From NCBI RefSeq assembly GCF_019636155.1, contig NZ_JAHBYB010000007.1, positions 62,001-126,000 on the forward strand: DNA of 64,000 bases, given 5' to 3'. The notes under the pieces are model-generated. The model had not been told where the DNA came from. It did no database searches and saw only the letters and a list, made by a program, of their open reading frames with translations. Origin of the DNA: Brevundimonas sp. (GTDB taxonomy: Bacteria; Pseudomonadota; Alphaproteobacteria; Caulobacterales; Caulobacteraceae). A program made the position numbers and the translations under genes. Below are positions 54,906-63,836 of the stretch, in pieces (within the stretch, counting starts at the first letter, position 1; the number at the start of each line of letters is the position of its first letter).

Positions 54906-56557
54906 GCCGCCGAACATCCCTTGACCGGCGCCTCGGCCGGGGCCTGGGTCTCGGCCTCCAGGTTCATGGCGGCGTTCATGGCCCGGCGCAGGCGTTCGGG
55001 CTTGATCGGCTTTTCGACCACGGCGGCCATGCCGGTCGCCAGATAGCGTTTGGCGTCCTCGGGATCGGCGTTGGCGGTCAGGGCCACGATCGGGATCTGG
55101 CTGACCGGGCCGCTGAGGGCGCGGATCGCCTGGGTCGCCTGGACCCCGTCCATGCGCGGCATCTTGATGTCCATCAGCACCAGGTCGAACGGCCGGGCCT
55201 GGACCGCCTCCAGGGCCTCCAGACCGTCCTCGGCCAGTTCCGAAGTGCAGCCGAACATCTCGCACAGGGCCTGGGCGACGACGCGGTTGGTGGCGTTGTC
55301 GTCGACGATCAGGATGTGGGGCTGAGACTGAAGCGCCAGTTCCTCCAGGTCGGAAATGTTGCTGGCCGCCTCGGTCTGGACCTGGGCGCGCGGCGCGGTC
55401 AGGTCGAAGGCGAAGGTCGCGCCGCGCCCGGCGTTGTTCTCGGCCCAGATGCGGCCGCCCATCAGGTCGATCAGCTGGCGGCAGATGGACAGGCCCAGGC
55501 CGGCGCCGTCGGCGGCGGTTCCCTTGGCGAAGGGTTCGAAGATGTCGGCGTCGATGTCGATGTCCTGGCCGTCGTCGCGGACGCGGGCCTCGATCCGCAC
55601 CTGGCCGTCCTCGACCCAGGCCTTCAGACCGGCCTCGACCATGCCGCCGCGGGCGAACCGCAGGGCGTTGCCGACCAGGGTGTTGAACACCTGCTTCAGG
55701 CGCGGACCGTCGATCTCGGCGGCCAGTTCGGTGTCGCCCTCGAACCCGATCAGCAGGGTGTGGCCGCCCTGCTGGGCGCGCGGCGCCCAATGGGTCTGGA
55801 CCTCGTCCATCAGGGCCCGCAGCGGCGTGGGGGCCGGGGCCATGGCCAGTTCGCCCGCCTCGGCGCGGGCAAGGTCAAGGGCGTCCTGCAAGACGCGCAG
55901 GACGGTCTCGGAAGAATCGGAAATGGTCTGGACATGGGCCAGGGCCGCGCTGTTCAGGGGCTGGCGCCGCAACAGGTCGGCGACGGCCGAAACCCCGTTC
56001 AGCGGGGTGCGCAGTTCGTGCCCCAGGACGTTCAGGAACCGGCTCTTGGCCTGGGCGGCCGTCCGGGCCTGGGCCTCGCTGTCGGCCAGGGCGCGGCTCT
56101 GTTCGGCCATCAGCCGGCCGTCGGCCAGCCGTTGTTCATGCATGGCCTTCAATACGGCGAGGCAGGACCCGACCCCGAAATAGACACCGCCCCGTGTCAC
56201 CACGAAGCCGCGCAACAGGGCGCCGGGCTCGCTGCGGACCAGCACGTCGCAGACGGCGTCGATCCGAACCCCCGCCTCGATCACGGCCGGCTCGCGGTCC
56301 ATCATGTGTTCGATGGCGCGGTGACCATATTGGGTGCGCCCCAGGGGCGAGGCCATCTTCAGCAGGAAGGAGTCGCGCTCGATCAGGCCCACGGGCCGGC
56401 GCTCCCGCACCACGGCGATGGCCAGGGTGTCGGGTTCGCGTTCGAAGCGCGCCAGAATCTCGTTCGCGGGCGTCTCCGGCGTCGCCGGTTCGGACCGTTC
56501 AGTCAACGCTTCGATGGTCGGCATACCGGCCGCAACTCCCGTCAGACGTCCGGACAT
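54902..56557 (-). CDS. Hybrid sensor histidine kinase/response regulator with N-terminal CBS-like domain
   Basis: A 551-residue cytosolic protein. Residues about 30-140 look like a CBS pair (PVGLIERDSFLLKMAS, MMDREPAVIEAGVRIDAVCDVL). His180 of the kinase core is in LGHELRTPLNG; HATPase motifs GAGLGLSIC follow. The receiver domain (about 423-540) has LVLMDIKMPRMDG and VEKPIKP. No membrane helix. I took MSGRLTG at ATG 56557; MPTIEAL, 11 residues later, is also possible. CBS input suggests sensing of adenosyl nucleotides. Confidence 0.82.
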   Translation of the reverse strand: MSGRLTGVAAGMPTIEALTERSEPATPETPANEILARFEREPDTLAIAVVRERRPVGLIERDSFLLKMASPLGRTQYGHRAIEHMMDREPAVIEAGVRIDAVCDVLVRSEPGALLRGFVVTRGGVYFGVGSCLAVLKAMHEQRLADGRLMAEQSRALADSEAQARTAAQAKSRFLNVLGHELRTPLNGVSAVADLLRRQPLNSAALAHVQTISDSSETVLRVLQDALDLARAEAGELAMAPAPTPLRALMDEVQTHWAPRAQQGGHTLLIGFEGDTELAAEIDGPRLKQVFNTLVGNALRFARGGMVEAGLKAWVEDGQVRIEARVRDDGQDIDIDADIFEPFAKGTAADGAGLGLSICRQLIDLMGGRIWAENNAGRGATFAFDLTAPRAQVQTEAASNISDLEELALQSQPHILIVDDNATNRVVAQALCEMFGCTSELAEDGLEALEAVQARPFDLVLMDIKMPRMDGVQATQAIRALSGPVSQIPIVALTANADPEDAKRYLATGMAAVVEKPIKPERLRRAMNAAMNLEAETQAPAEAPVKGCSAA

Positions 56558-56723
56558 TAACCGCGAACGGTTTTCGGAAGGGTTAAGCGGCGCCAAAAAA
56601 TTCTCACGCGCGTGAATGACCTGTTTTGCGCCGCGCCGCGCCCTGGTGTAGAAGGCCCGCCCATCAACGACACACCCCGACCTGGATACATGCGCGCGGC
56701 CCGTGGCCGACCGCAGATTCGCC

Positions 56724-57440
56724 ATGAGCCAACCCTCGTCACACACGCCGGATTCCGCCCTCGTCCTGTTCTCGGGCGGGCAGGACAGCGCCACCTGCCT
56801 GGCCTGGGCGCTGGAGCGATACGGGCGGGTGGAAACGGTCGGCTTCGACTACGGCCAGCGCCATGCGGTCGAGATGCAGGCCCGCCAGACGGTGCGCGAG
56901 GCCATGGCGCGTGTCCTGCCGCAATGGGCCGACCGGCTGGGACCGGATCATGTCGTCGACCTGACCGGATACGGCCGCATCGCCGACAGCGCCCTGACGG
57001 CTGAACGGGCCATCGAGATGGACGCGCGGGGCCTGCCGACCACCTTCGTGCCGGGGCGGAACCTGATCTTCCTGACGGCGGCGGCGGCGCTGGCGGACCG
57101 GCGGGGGCTGGGCGTGCTGGTCGGCGGCATGTGCGAGACCGACTATTCCGGCTATCCCGACTGCCGCAACGACACCATCCAGGCCATGAGCCGGGCGCTG
57201 AGCCTGGGGCTGGACAAGCCGGTTCCCATCGAGACGCCGCTGATGGCCCTGACCAAGGCCCAGACCTGGGCCCTGGCGCACCGGATCGGCGGCGACGCCC
57301 TGGTCGAACTGATCGTCGAGGACAGCCATACCTGCTACTTAGGCGAACGCAGGGAACGCCACGCCTGGGGCTATGGCTGCGGCGCCTGCCCGGCCTGCGA
57401 GCTCAGGGCCGCGGGCCATGCCGAATGGGTCGCCTCATGA
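56724..57440 (+). CDS. queC: 7-cyano-7-deazaguanine synthase
   Basis: A 238-residue PP-loop ATPase that converts 7-carboxy-7-deazaguanine (CDG) to preQ0. The ATP loop is [12 protein letters not shown] (about residues 15-26). The zinc cysteines appear in [10 protein letters not shown] near the C-terminus, after [10 protein letters not shown]. The start ATG at 56724 begins MSQPSS. It overlaps queE by four bases (ATGA). First gene of a queC-queE-queD operon. No recognisable riboswitch in the 150 bp upstream. Confidence 0.95.
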   Translation: MSQPSSHTPDSALVLFSGGQDSATCLAWALERYGRVETVGFDYGQRHAVEMQARQTVREAMARVLPQWADRLGPDHVVDLTGYGRIADSALTAERAIEMDARGLPTTFVPGRNLIFLTAAAALADRRGLGVLVGGMCETDYSGYPDCRNDTIQAMSRALSLGLDKPVPIETPLMALTKAQTWALAHRIGGDALVELIVEDSHTCYLGERRERHAWGYGCGACPACELRAAGHAEWVAS

Positions 57441-58072
57441 CCTATGCGGTGAAGGAGACCTTCCTGACCATCCAGGGCGAGGGCGGCCAGGCCGGGCGGC
57501 CGGCGGTCTTCCTGCGCTTTTCCGGCTGCAATCTGTGGAACGGGTTGGAGCGGGACCGGGCCACGGCCGTCTGCGACTTCTGCGACACCGACTTCGTGGG
57601 GACCGATGGCGACGGCGGCGGCAAATTCCGCACTGCACAAGCCCTGGCCGACCATGTCGCGGCGATGTGGCGGGGGCCGGACGGGGCGCCGAAGCTGGTG
57701 GTCTGCACCGGGGGCGAGCCGTTGCTGCAACTGGACCCGGCCCTGATCGCGGCGCTGAAGGCGCGGGGCTTCGACATCGCGGTGGAAACCAACGGCACGG
57801 TGGCGGCGCCCCCTGGCCTGGACTGGATCTGCGTCAGCCCCAAGGCCGATGCGCCGGTGGTTCAGACGTCGGGCCAGGAGCTGAAACTGGTCTTCCCCCA
57901 GGCCCTGGCGCGGCCCGAACGGTTCGCCGGCATGGATTTCGAGCGGTTCTGGCTTCAGCCCATGGACGGCCCGGACCAGGCGGCCAATACGACGGCGGCC
58001 ATCGCCTATTGCCTGACCCATCCCCAGTGGCGCCTCAGCGTCCAGACCCACAAATACATCGGCGTGCGTTGA
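57437..58072 (+). CDS. queE: 7-carboxy-7-deazaguanine synthase
   Basis: A 211-residue radical SAM enzyme that rearranges 6-carboxytetrahydropterin (CPH4) to CDG. Cluster cysteines are arranged as C-x14-C-x2-C (SGCNLW...VCDFCDTDF, about residues 30-50), the QueE hallmark. [12 protein letters not shown] at the start and [11 protein letters not shown] after the cluster are typical. Translationally coupled to queC (ATGA), and its stop overlaps the queD start (TGATG). Confidence 0.94.
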   Translation: MTYAVKETFLTIQGEGGQAGRPAVFLRFSGCNLWNGLERDRATAVCDFCDTDFVGTDGDGGGKFRTAQALADHVAAMWRGPDGAPKLVVCTGGEPLLQLDPALIAALKARGFDIAVETNGTVAAPPGLDWICVSPKADAPVVQTSGQELKLVFPQALARPERFAGMDFERFWLQPMDGPDQAANTTAAIAYCLTHPQWRLSVQTHKYIGVR

Positions 58073-58437
58073 TGCAGTTCGAGATCACCAAGGCGGCCAC
58101 CTTCGACGCGGCCCACCATTTCCCCAACGAGCCGGAGGGCAGCATCTATCGCCGCCTGCACGGCCATTCCTTCATGGTCGAGGCGACGGTGCGCAGCGAG
58201 ACGCTGGACGCCGATCACGGCTGGGTCGCCGACCTGGGCGCCCTGGACCGCGCGTTGAAGGCGGCGGCGGAAGAACTGGATCACGGCCTGCTGAACGACA
58301 AGCCGGGGCTGGAGCTGCCCAGCCTGGAGAAGCTGTGCCTGTGGTTCGTGGGGCGGCTACAGCCGGAATGGCCGGGTCTGTGCCGGGTGACCGTGGGGCG
58401 GCCGACGATCAACGAGCGGTGCACCCTGACACTTTGA
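58072..58437 (+). CDS. queD: 6-carboxytetrahydropterin synthase-like protein (QueD family)
   Basis: A 121-residue member of the 6-pyruvoyltetrahydropterin synthase family; QueD converts dihydroneopterin triphosphate to CPH4. Zinc histidines are in AAHHF (near residue 16) and RLHGHSF (near 31), and LDHGLLND is the catalytic His/Asp region. The catalytic cysteine position of E. coli QueD (before RLHGHSF) reads IYRRLHG here, with no cysteine. The last residues also lack the usual KE-T segment. Position in a queC-queE-queD operon still supports a QueD role. Confidence 0.8.
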   Translation: MQFEITKAATFDAAHHFPNEPEGSIYRRLHGHSFMVEATVRSETLDADHGWVADLGALDRALKAAAEELDHGLLNDKPGLELPSLEKLCLWFVGRLQPEWPGLCRVTVGRPTINERCTLTL

Positions 58438-58448
58438 GAAGATGAAGC

Positions 58449-58579
58449 GTCTCCTCCCCATGTCATGGGTAGGGGGACCGCGAAGCGGTGGAGGGGCTCT
58501 TCACGACACGAAGACAGAACCCCTCCGTCTCGTCGGCTATGCCGCCGATCCACCTCCCCATCGCTGATGGGGAGGAGAC
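58449..58579. repeat. Palindromic repeat, family C (copy after queD)
   Basis: A 131-bp element matching 48009-48144, with the same GTCTCCTCCCC/GGGGAGGAGAC ends and the same inner blocks. It sits between the convergent queD and a small lipoprotein gene. Confidence 0.85.
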
Positions 58580-58589
58580 AGGATGCCGG

Positions 58590-58862
58590 TCAGCAGCGCT
58601 TGCCCTGGCGCTGGCGGCGTTCGCAGCGGTCCTGGCGGCGCTGTTCCTCGCGCGCCTCGCGTTCGCGGCGCAGGCGGGTTTCCTCGTCCGAGGTGGTGAC
58701 GGCGTCCACGCCGGCGCCGACGACCGCGCCCGTGGCTTTCGCCGCCCCGCCGATGACGGCGCCCGTCGTGCCGACCGCGGCCCCGACCAGGCAGCCCTGG
58801 AGCATCAGACCGGCGCTCAGGACGGCGGTCAGGGCGGGCAGGCGCGAGAAGGATCGGATCAT
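58590..58862 (-). CDS. Hypothetical small lipoprotein
   Basis: A 90-residue protein. Signal peptide (residues 1-23) ends in LQGC. The mature part begins with a glycine-rich stretch (VGAAVGTTGAVIGGAAKATGA) that could be a short membrane-inserting segment, followed by a charged Arg/Glu-rich C-terminus with two cysteines. No family recognised. Confidence 0.6.
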   Translation of the reverse strand: MIRSFSRLPALTAVLSAGLMLQGCLVGAAVGTTGAVIGGAAKATGAVVGAGVDAVTTSDEETRLRREREAREEQRRQDRCERRQRQGKRC

Positions 58863-58920
58863 GGCGGAGCGTCTCCTGATCCGCCCATCTAGGGCGATGA
58901 TGGTGAAGGAAGGCTGAGGA

Positions 58921-58948
58921 AAAATCCTCCCCCGATGGGGGAGGATCA
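58921..58948 (-). terminator. Intrinsic terminator of the 58952 thioesterase gene
   Basis: On the minus strand, ATCCTCCCCC and GGGGGAGGAT pair around the three-base loop ATC and are followed by TTTTT. It lies directly after the stop of the thioesterase gene. Its arms resemble half of a family-C repeat. Confidence 0.85.
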
Positions 58949-58951
58949 GGT

Positions 58952-59800
58952 TCAGGCCTGCGCCGCCCGGCGCGGCGGGATCAGCTTGCGCCTCTGCCGC
59001 GACAGGGCCAGGGGCCGTCCGTCCGCGCCCCAGCAGACGGCGTCGTCCACCGTCCAGCCCAGCCCCAGGTCCAGCATGTGGAACTCGAAGAAGGCCCAGC
59101 CGTCGGGCGCCGTCTCGGGGTTCGGATCGGCCAGGATGTCGTAGCGCAGGTCCACCGTCGTCATCATCGGCGGTCGCCGGCTGGCCGTCCAGGCGGGGGG
59201 ATAGAGGGCGTCCAGCAGGTAGCACAGCCGCGCCTCGTCCAGCGGCCGCCCATCGGCGATCCGCATCCACAGACGCTCGACCACCGGCCGGCCCTCATTG
59301 CCGCCCAGGATGTTGGGGCCGCCGTCGAACCTGAACTCGACATGCTGGGCGAAGCGGGGGGCCATGGGGCCGGCGATGGTGGCGGCCGGGTCCAGACTGT
59401 CCAGGGGCGGGGGAGGGGCCGCGATCTCGGCGAGCGCGGGCCCGTCGCCGTCGCCGCCGAAGGTGGCCGAGCCGCTGTGGGTCAGGCGGCCGTCCTGATG
59501 CGCCTGAACCGCCGCATAGGCGACGGATCGGCCGCCGCGCAGCAGCCGGGGACGAAAGGCCAGGTCGTCCTCGAACCGGGCGGCGGCCAGATATTGCACC
59601 GACAGGGTCCGCAGGGGCGCGGTCAGGCCCAGGCCGTGGCGCATCGCCTGGGCGCACAGGGCCGCCAGAAGGCCGCCGAACGGAAAGCCGGTCTCGGGCG
59701 GCTGGTCCTGCCGGCCGTTGGAGAAGTCGCCCGACAGCCGGGCGATCAGGTCATCGCCGCTGGGCGTCAGGGTCAGAGCGTCGGAAACGGTCACGGTCAT
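58952..59800 (-). CDS. Acyl-CoA thioesterase family protein (TesB-like)
   Basis: A 282-residue double-hotdog-fold thioesterase. The TesB/type II pattern is seen: FPFGGLLAALCAQAM and LRTLSVQYLAAARF in the first half, and DLRYDIL and WAFFEFHMLDLGLGW in the second. It would hydrolyse acyl-CoAs. Substrate unknown. Ends with a strong terminator hairpin. Confidence 0.8.
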   Translation of the reverse strand: MTVTVSDALTLTPSGDDLIARLSGDFSNGRQDQPPETGFPFGGLLAALCAQAMRHGLGLTAPLRTLSVQYLAAARFEDDLAFRPRLLRGGRSVAYAAVQAHQDGRLTHSGSATFGGDGDGPALAEIAAPPPPLDSLDPAATIAGPMAPRFAQHVEFRFDGGPNILGGNEGRPVVERLWMRIADGRPLDEARLCYLLDALYPPAWTASRRPPMMTTVDLRYDILADPNPETAPDGWAFFEFHMLDLGLGWTVDDAVCWGADGRPLALSRQRRKLIPPRRAAQA

Positions 59801-59982
59801 GGGGCGGGCATAGACGGAGGAAAAGGAGGGCGAAAGGCGTCAGACGCCTCTCGCCCCAGTCGAGGGATGCAGGAACGCTCCGGCCCGTTCGGGGGATTGT
59901 CCGTTGCAAAACAAGACTGACTTACTGCGTCCCGATTGGCAACCCACTTGCCAAAAGCCTGACGCGAGGTCACCTTGGACCC

Positions 59983-60474
59983 ATGGGCCGCACCGCAGAC
60001 TATTCCCGACAAAGCTGTTCGATCGCCGCGACGCTGGAGGTGATCGGCGATCCCTGGACCCTGCTGGTCATCCGCGACGCCTTTCAGGGCGTCAGCCGGT
60101 TCGAACAGTGGCAGGAGCGGCTGGGCGTAGCGCGCAACGTCCTGGCCGCGCGGCTGAAGACCCTGGTGGCGCACGGGGTGCTGGAACCGCGTCTCTATTC
60201 CGAACGGCCGCCGCGCAACGAATATGTGCTGACCGCCAAGGGCAAGGACCTGTCGGACGTGCTGCTGACCCTGCACGGCTGGGGGCTGAAACACCTGTAT
60301 GGCGAGATGGACGCGGGGGTCAGTTTCACCCACACGACCTGCGGCGCCGAACTGACGCCGCGGCTGGCCTGTTCGTGCTGCGGCGAGATCGTCAAGCGCC
60401 GCGACATCGCCATCAGCTTCCAGGCCGACCGGCCCACGGTCGCCGACGTCCTGCCCAAGGACGAAGCGGCCTAG
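59983..60474 (+). CDS. HxlR family transcriptional regulator
   Basis: A 163-residue winged-helix protein. The start CSIAATLEVIGDPWTLLVIRDAF is the family signature, followed by RLKTLVAHGVLE and EYVLTAKGKDL. The C-terminal third has cysteine pairs (CSCCGE) that may bind a metal or sense redox state; that part is extra compared with basic HxlR proteins. It precedes a GST gene by two bases and may control it. Confidence 0.85.
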   Translation: MGRTADYSRQSCSIAATLEVIGDPWTLLVIRDAFQGVSRFEQWQERLGVARNVLAARLKTLVAHGVLEPRLYSERPPRNEYVLTAKGKDLSDVLLTLHGWGLKHLYGEMDAGVSFTHTTCGAELTPRLACSCCGEIVKRRDIAISFQADRPTVADVLPKDEAA

Positions 60475-60475
60475 G

Positions 60476-61225
60476 ATGGCCTCCGCCACCCTGATCGGCA
60501 GTCCGGTCTCGCCCTATGTCCGCAAGGTGCTGGCGGCCTGCGCCGTCAAGGGGGTGACGGTCGCGGTCGATCCGATCACGCCTTTCATGGGGAACGACGG
60601 CTTTTCCAGGATCAGTCCGCTCAGGCGCATTCCGGTGTGGATCGAGGATGATTTCATCCTCAACGATTCAAGCGCCATCGTCCAATATATCGAGGAAACG
60701 CGACCGGGGCCGTCTCTATGGCCGGCCGATCCGCGCGACCGGGCCAGGGCGCGCTGGCTGGAGGAGTATGGAGACACCCGGCTGTTCGACGTGCTGGGCT
60801 GGAAGCTGTTCTTCCAGATCGCCCTGAAGCCGCGCTTCTTCGGCGGAGAGACGGACCAGGCCGTCGTGGCCCATGCGCGCGACGTCGAACTGCCCGAAAT
60901 CCTGGACTATCTGGAAAGCGTGTCTGCTCAGGACGGCTTCCTGTTCGGAGAGGAGCCTGGCGTGGCCGATTTCGCCGTCACCGCCGCCTGCATGAACCTT
61001 GAGGCGATCCGGGTGAGGGTGGATCCGGCCCGTTGGCCCCGGTTCGCGGGCCTCATCGCCCGGGTCCAGGACACGCCGCTAGGCAATCTGAACCGGCTGG
61101 CGGGCCGCCTGATGAGGACGCCGGTCGAACAGCACCGCGAGGTGCTGCCCGAGTTCGGCCTGGCCCCCACCGAGACGACCCTGCTCGGCCGCGAGGCCCG
61201 GCGCGGACCGATGACGGCAGCCTGA
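60476..61225 (+). CDS. Glutathione S-transferase family protein
   Basis: A 249-residue GST. The N-terminal thioredoxin-like domain includes SPYVRKVLAACAVKG and RRIPVWIEDDFILNDSSAIVQYI (the glutathione-binding region), and the rest is an alpha-helical domain. The active-site serine is probably Ser12 (SPYVRK). The gene follows HxlR by two bases, so a regulator-enzyme operon is likely. Substrate unknown. Confidence 0.82.
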   Translation: MASATLIGSPVSPYVRKVLAACAVKGVTVAVDPITPFMGNDGFSRISPLRRIPVWIEDDFILNDSSAIVQYIEETRPGPSLWPADPRDRARARWLEEYGDTRLFDVLGWKLFFQIALKPRFFGGETDQAVVAHARDVELPEILDYLESVSAQDGFLFGEEPGVADFAVTAACMNLEAIRVRVDPARWPRFAGLIARVQDTPLGNLNRLAGRLMRTPVEQHREVLPEFGLAPTETTLLGREARRGPMTAA

Positions 61226-61231
61226 CGCCGG

Positions 61232-63172
61232 TCAGTCGCCCGTTTTCCTCACATATCGATCCAGGAAGGCCAGATAGGCCTCCTGGGCGGTGATCCGGTT
61301 GTCGCGGCGGGTGAAGCCGTGGCCCTCGTTGGGGAAGAGGACGTATTCGACCGGCACGTCGTTGGCCCGCACCGCGGCGACCAGTTCGTCCGACTCGACC
61401 TGCAGCACGCGCGGGTCGTTGGCGCCCTGGACCACCAGAAGCGGCCGCTTGATGTTCGAGGCGTGGAACAGGGGCGAGATGCGGCGGTGCCGCTCGGCGT
61501 CGACGGCGGGGTCGCCCATCTCGTCGAACAGGGCGTCCCTTTGCGCACCCCACCAGGCGGGAATGGATTCCAGCGTCCGCACCCAGTTGGTCACGCCGAA
61601 GATGTTCACCCCCGCCTCGAAGGCTTCCGGATGGAAGGCCAGGGCCGCGGCGGTCATGAAGCCGCCGTAGGAGCCGCCCATCACCGCCACCTGGTCGTCG
61701 GCCACCCAGTCCTGCTGGCGCAGCCAGTCGCCGCCCGCCACGATGTCGCGCAGATCCGCCTCGCCATGGGCCTTGTCGTCCATGTGGAAGAAGGTCTTGC
61801 CATAGCCGGACGAGCCGCGGTTGTTGGCGCCCAGCACCGCATAGCCGTGGTTCACCAGATGCTGGATCATGGCCGAATAGCCGCGCCGGGTCTGGCCGCC
61901 CGGCCCGCCGTGCACCAGAACCACGGCCGGCGCCGGATGGGCCGCCGAGGCGCCCTTGGGCCGATACAGGACCGCCGGGATCATCACCCCGCCTTCGCCC
62001 GGATAGCGGACGATCACAGCCTCGACCAGGTCGCTTTCGTCGATGGCCGGGTTCAGGGCGTGGGTCAGCCGCCGCGCCTGGCCGGTCGCCAGGTCGGCGA
62101 CGAACACATCCGCCGGCGAGGTGTCGGACGAGACGGTGAAGGCGATGCGCGCCTCGTCCTGGCTGAACCGCACCTGGCCCACGTCTCCGTCCGGCAGGCC
62201 GGTCAGGGCGACCGGTTGATCGGTCGTGGTGTCGATCAGGCTGACCTCGGTCTTGGCGTCGGCGTTCAGCCCCGACACCCGATAGCGGCCCGAGGGCGAA
62301 TAGGTGACGAAGCTGACGTCCCAGTCGGCGCGGATCAGAGGCCGGGTCTGGCCGGTGGCCAGATCGTAGGTCAGGGCCTCGTCGAACTCGCTGGTCTCGT
62401 TGGTGGCGATCAGCAGGGCCTTGCCGTCGGGGGTGAAGTCATAGGCCGCATAGGCCACGTCGCCCTCGTGCGGGGTCAGCAGGCGCGGCTCCCCGCCCTG
62501 CTCCAGGTCGGCCAGATACAGGTTGTTGTTGGCGCTGGAGATCTGGCGGTCCAGGACCAGCCAGCGTCCGTCCGGCGACAGGGCGACGGGCTGGAGCCCG
62601 CCGGGGTTCTGGAAGACGATGCGGCTGTCGTAGGTCGCGGCGTCGATGGCCAGGATGTCGAAGGCGGCCGGATCGCGCCCGTTGGCGGCGACATAGAGGG
62701 TGGCGCCGTCCGTGTTCCAGCCCACGAAGTCGGCCTTCAGCCGCTCGCCCGGCGTCAGGTCGCGGATCGACCCGTCCAGTTCGCGCACGAACAGGTGGTC
62801 CAGTTCGTCGCCCCCGCCATCCTGGCTGAACAGGACCCGGCCGTCGGCGGGGAAATAGCTGACCGCCCGCGCCGCGCTGGTGGTCGAGGCGGTCAGGGGA
62901 ACCGGATCGCCGCCCGCCACGGGCTGGGCATAGGCGTTGAACACCCCGCTGGCGTCGGAGGTCATCAGCACATGGGCGCCGTCCGGAGAAAAGGCGCGGC
63001 CGGCCCCGGCGGACATGCCGAAGCTGGTGGTCTCGAAGAACTGGGCGGCGCTATAGGTCCGGGTGGCCGCGGCGGCGGCCGGCGCCTCCTGGGCCAGGGC
63101 CGCGGCGGGCGCCCCCAGGACGACGGAAAGGGCCAGGGCCGACACCAGGCCGGCGGCGTATGCGCGTTTCAT
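61232..63172 (-). CDS. S9 family peptidase (prolyl oligopeptidase/DPP-like)
   Basis: A 646-residue secreted serine peptidase. Signal peptide ending ALAQEA (about residue 28). The beta-propeller runs to about residue 390, and the alpha/beta-hydrolase domain has nucleophile GGSYGGF, then QGANDPRV (acid) and NEGHGF (histidine) near the end. The family cleaves dipeptides or short peptides. The start is ATG at 63172 (MKRAYAAG); the 13-residue extension upstream is not a credible signal. Confidence 0.9.
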   Translation of the reverse strand: MKRAYAAGLVSALALSVVLGAPAAALAQEAPAAAAATRTYSAAQFFETTSFGMSAGAGRAFSPDGAHVLMTSDASGVFNAYAQPVAGGDPVPLTASTTSAARAVSYFPADGRVLFSQDGGGDELDHLFVRELDGSIRDLTPGERLKADFVGWNTDGATLYVAANGRDPAAFDILAIDAATYDSRIVFQNPGGLQPVALSPDGRWLVLDRQISSANNNLYLADLEQGGEPRLLTPHEGDVAYAAYDFTPDGKALLIATNETSEFDEALTYDLATGQTRPLIRADWDVSFVTYSPSGRYRVSGLNADAKTEVSLIDTTTDQPVALTGLPDGDVGQVRFSQDEARIAFTVSSDTSPADVFVADLATGQARRLTHALNPAIDESDLVEAVIVRYPGEGGVMIPAVLYRPKGASAAHPAPAVVLVHGGPGGQTRRGYSAMIQHLVNHGYAVLGANNRGSSGYGKTFFHMDDKAHGEADLRDIVAGGDWLRQQDWVADDQVAVMGGSYGGFMTAAALAFHPEAFEAGVNIFGVTNWVRTLESIPAWWGAQRDALFDEMGDPAVDAERHRRISPLFHASNIKRPLLVVQGANDPRVLQVESDELVAAVRANDVPVEYVLFPNEGHGFTRRDNRITAQEAYLAFLDRYVRKTGD

Positions 63173-63257
63173 CGAATTCCCCTTTGAAGGCTCCCCTGAA
63201 GGAGGCTTCACCTGAGCATTTCGGATGCAGACTGTCGCGCTTTTTCGGCGAACGCCG

Positions 63258-63836
63258 TCAGCCGACGCCGCGCAGGGCGATCAGGGGGATGACGATGTCC
63301 TCCTCGTCGTCCAGGTGCCGGGTCAGGGGCGCAAGGGCGGCCTCGATGGCGTCGGCCAGGCGCAGGGCCGCGCCGGGCGCGTCCGGGGCGGCGGTCGCCA
63401 CGGCCAGGTGGAAGGCTCGACCCGCCTCCAGCATGGCCTCCAGATGGGCGTGGACGGCGTCATGGTCGCGGTCCAGCAGGTCGATGCCCTCGCCGATGCG
63501 CGGCTCCATCCGGCGGAAGGCGGGAAAATAATGGCCGCTCTCGACCCGGTGATGACCATCCAGATGCTGCAGGAAGGCCTGGAGGGTCGGGATCAGGGCC
63601 TGATGCAGGCCGTGCGGATCGGCCGGATCGGCGCGGAACCGGTCGGTCAGTCCGGTCATCCGCGCGCCCTGGGCCCGGAAACCCTGATGCATCTGAAGCC
63701 AGTGGGCCGCCGTGGGGCCCAGCGACGGTTCGGACCACCGGCTGCGCGGGAACCGGTCACGCAGATACAGCCAGTCGGCGGGCAGACCTGTCCGCGACGC
63801 CAAAGCCAGAGACTCTGAAATCCGGGGGTCAGACAA
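63258..63836 (-). CDS. Hemerythrin HHE cation-binding domain protein
   Basis: A 192-residue protein whose helical histidine-rich segments ([47 protein letters not shown]) fit an HHE hemerythrin-like domain that binds di-iron. Possible roles are oxygen, nitric oxide or redox sensing. The start is uncertain: TTG at 63836 overlaps the stop codon of mnmA, and the ATG at 63896 would overlap mnmA by 68 bp. Confidence 0.7.
   Translation of the reverse strand: MSDPRISESLALASRTGLPADWLYLRDRFPRSRWSEPSLGPTAAHWLQMHQGFRAQGARMTGLTDRFRADPADPHGLHQALIPTLQAFLQHLDGHHRVESGHYFPAFRRMEPRIGEGIDLLDRDHDAVHAHLEAMLEAGRAFHLAVATAAPDAPGAALRLADAIEAALAPLTRHLDDEEDIVIPLIALRGVG

Noticed and set aside
56557..56724. preQ1 riboswitch upstream of queC
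   Set aside because: I looked for the preQ1-I aptamer features (C-rich loop and A-rich tail before the ribosome-binding site) and saw none.
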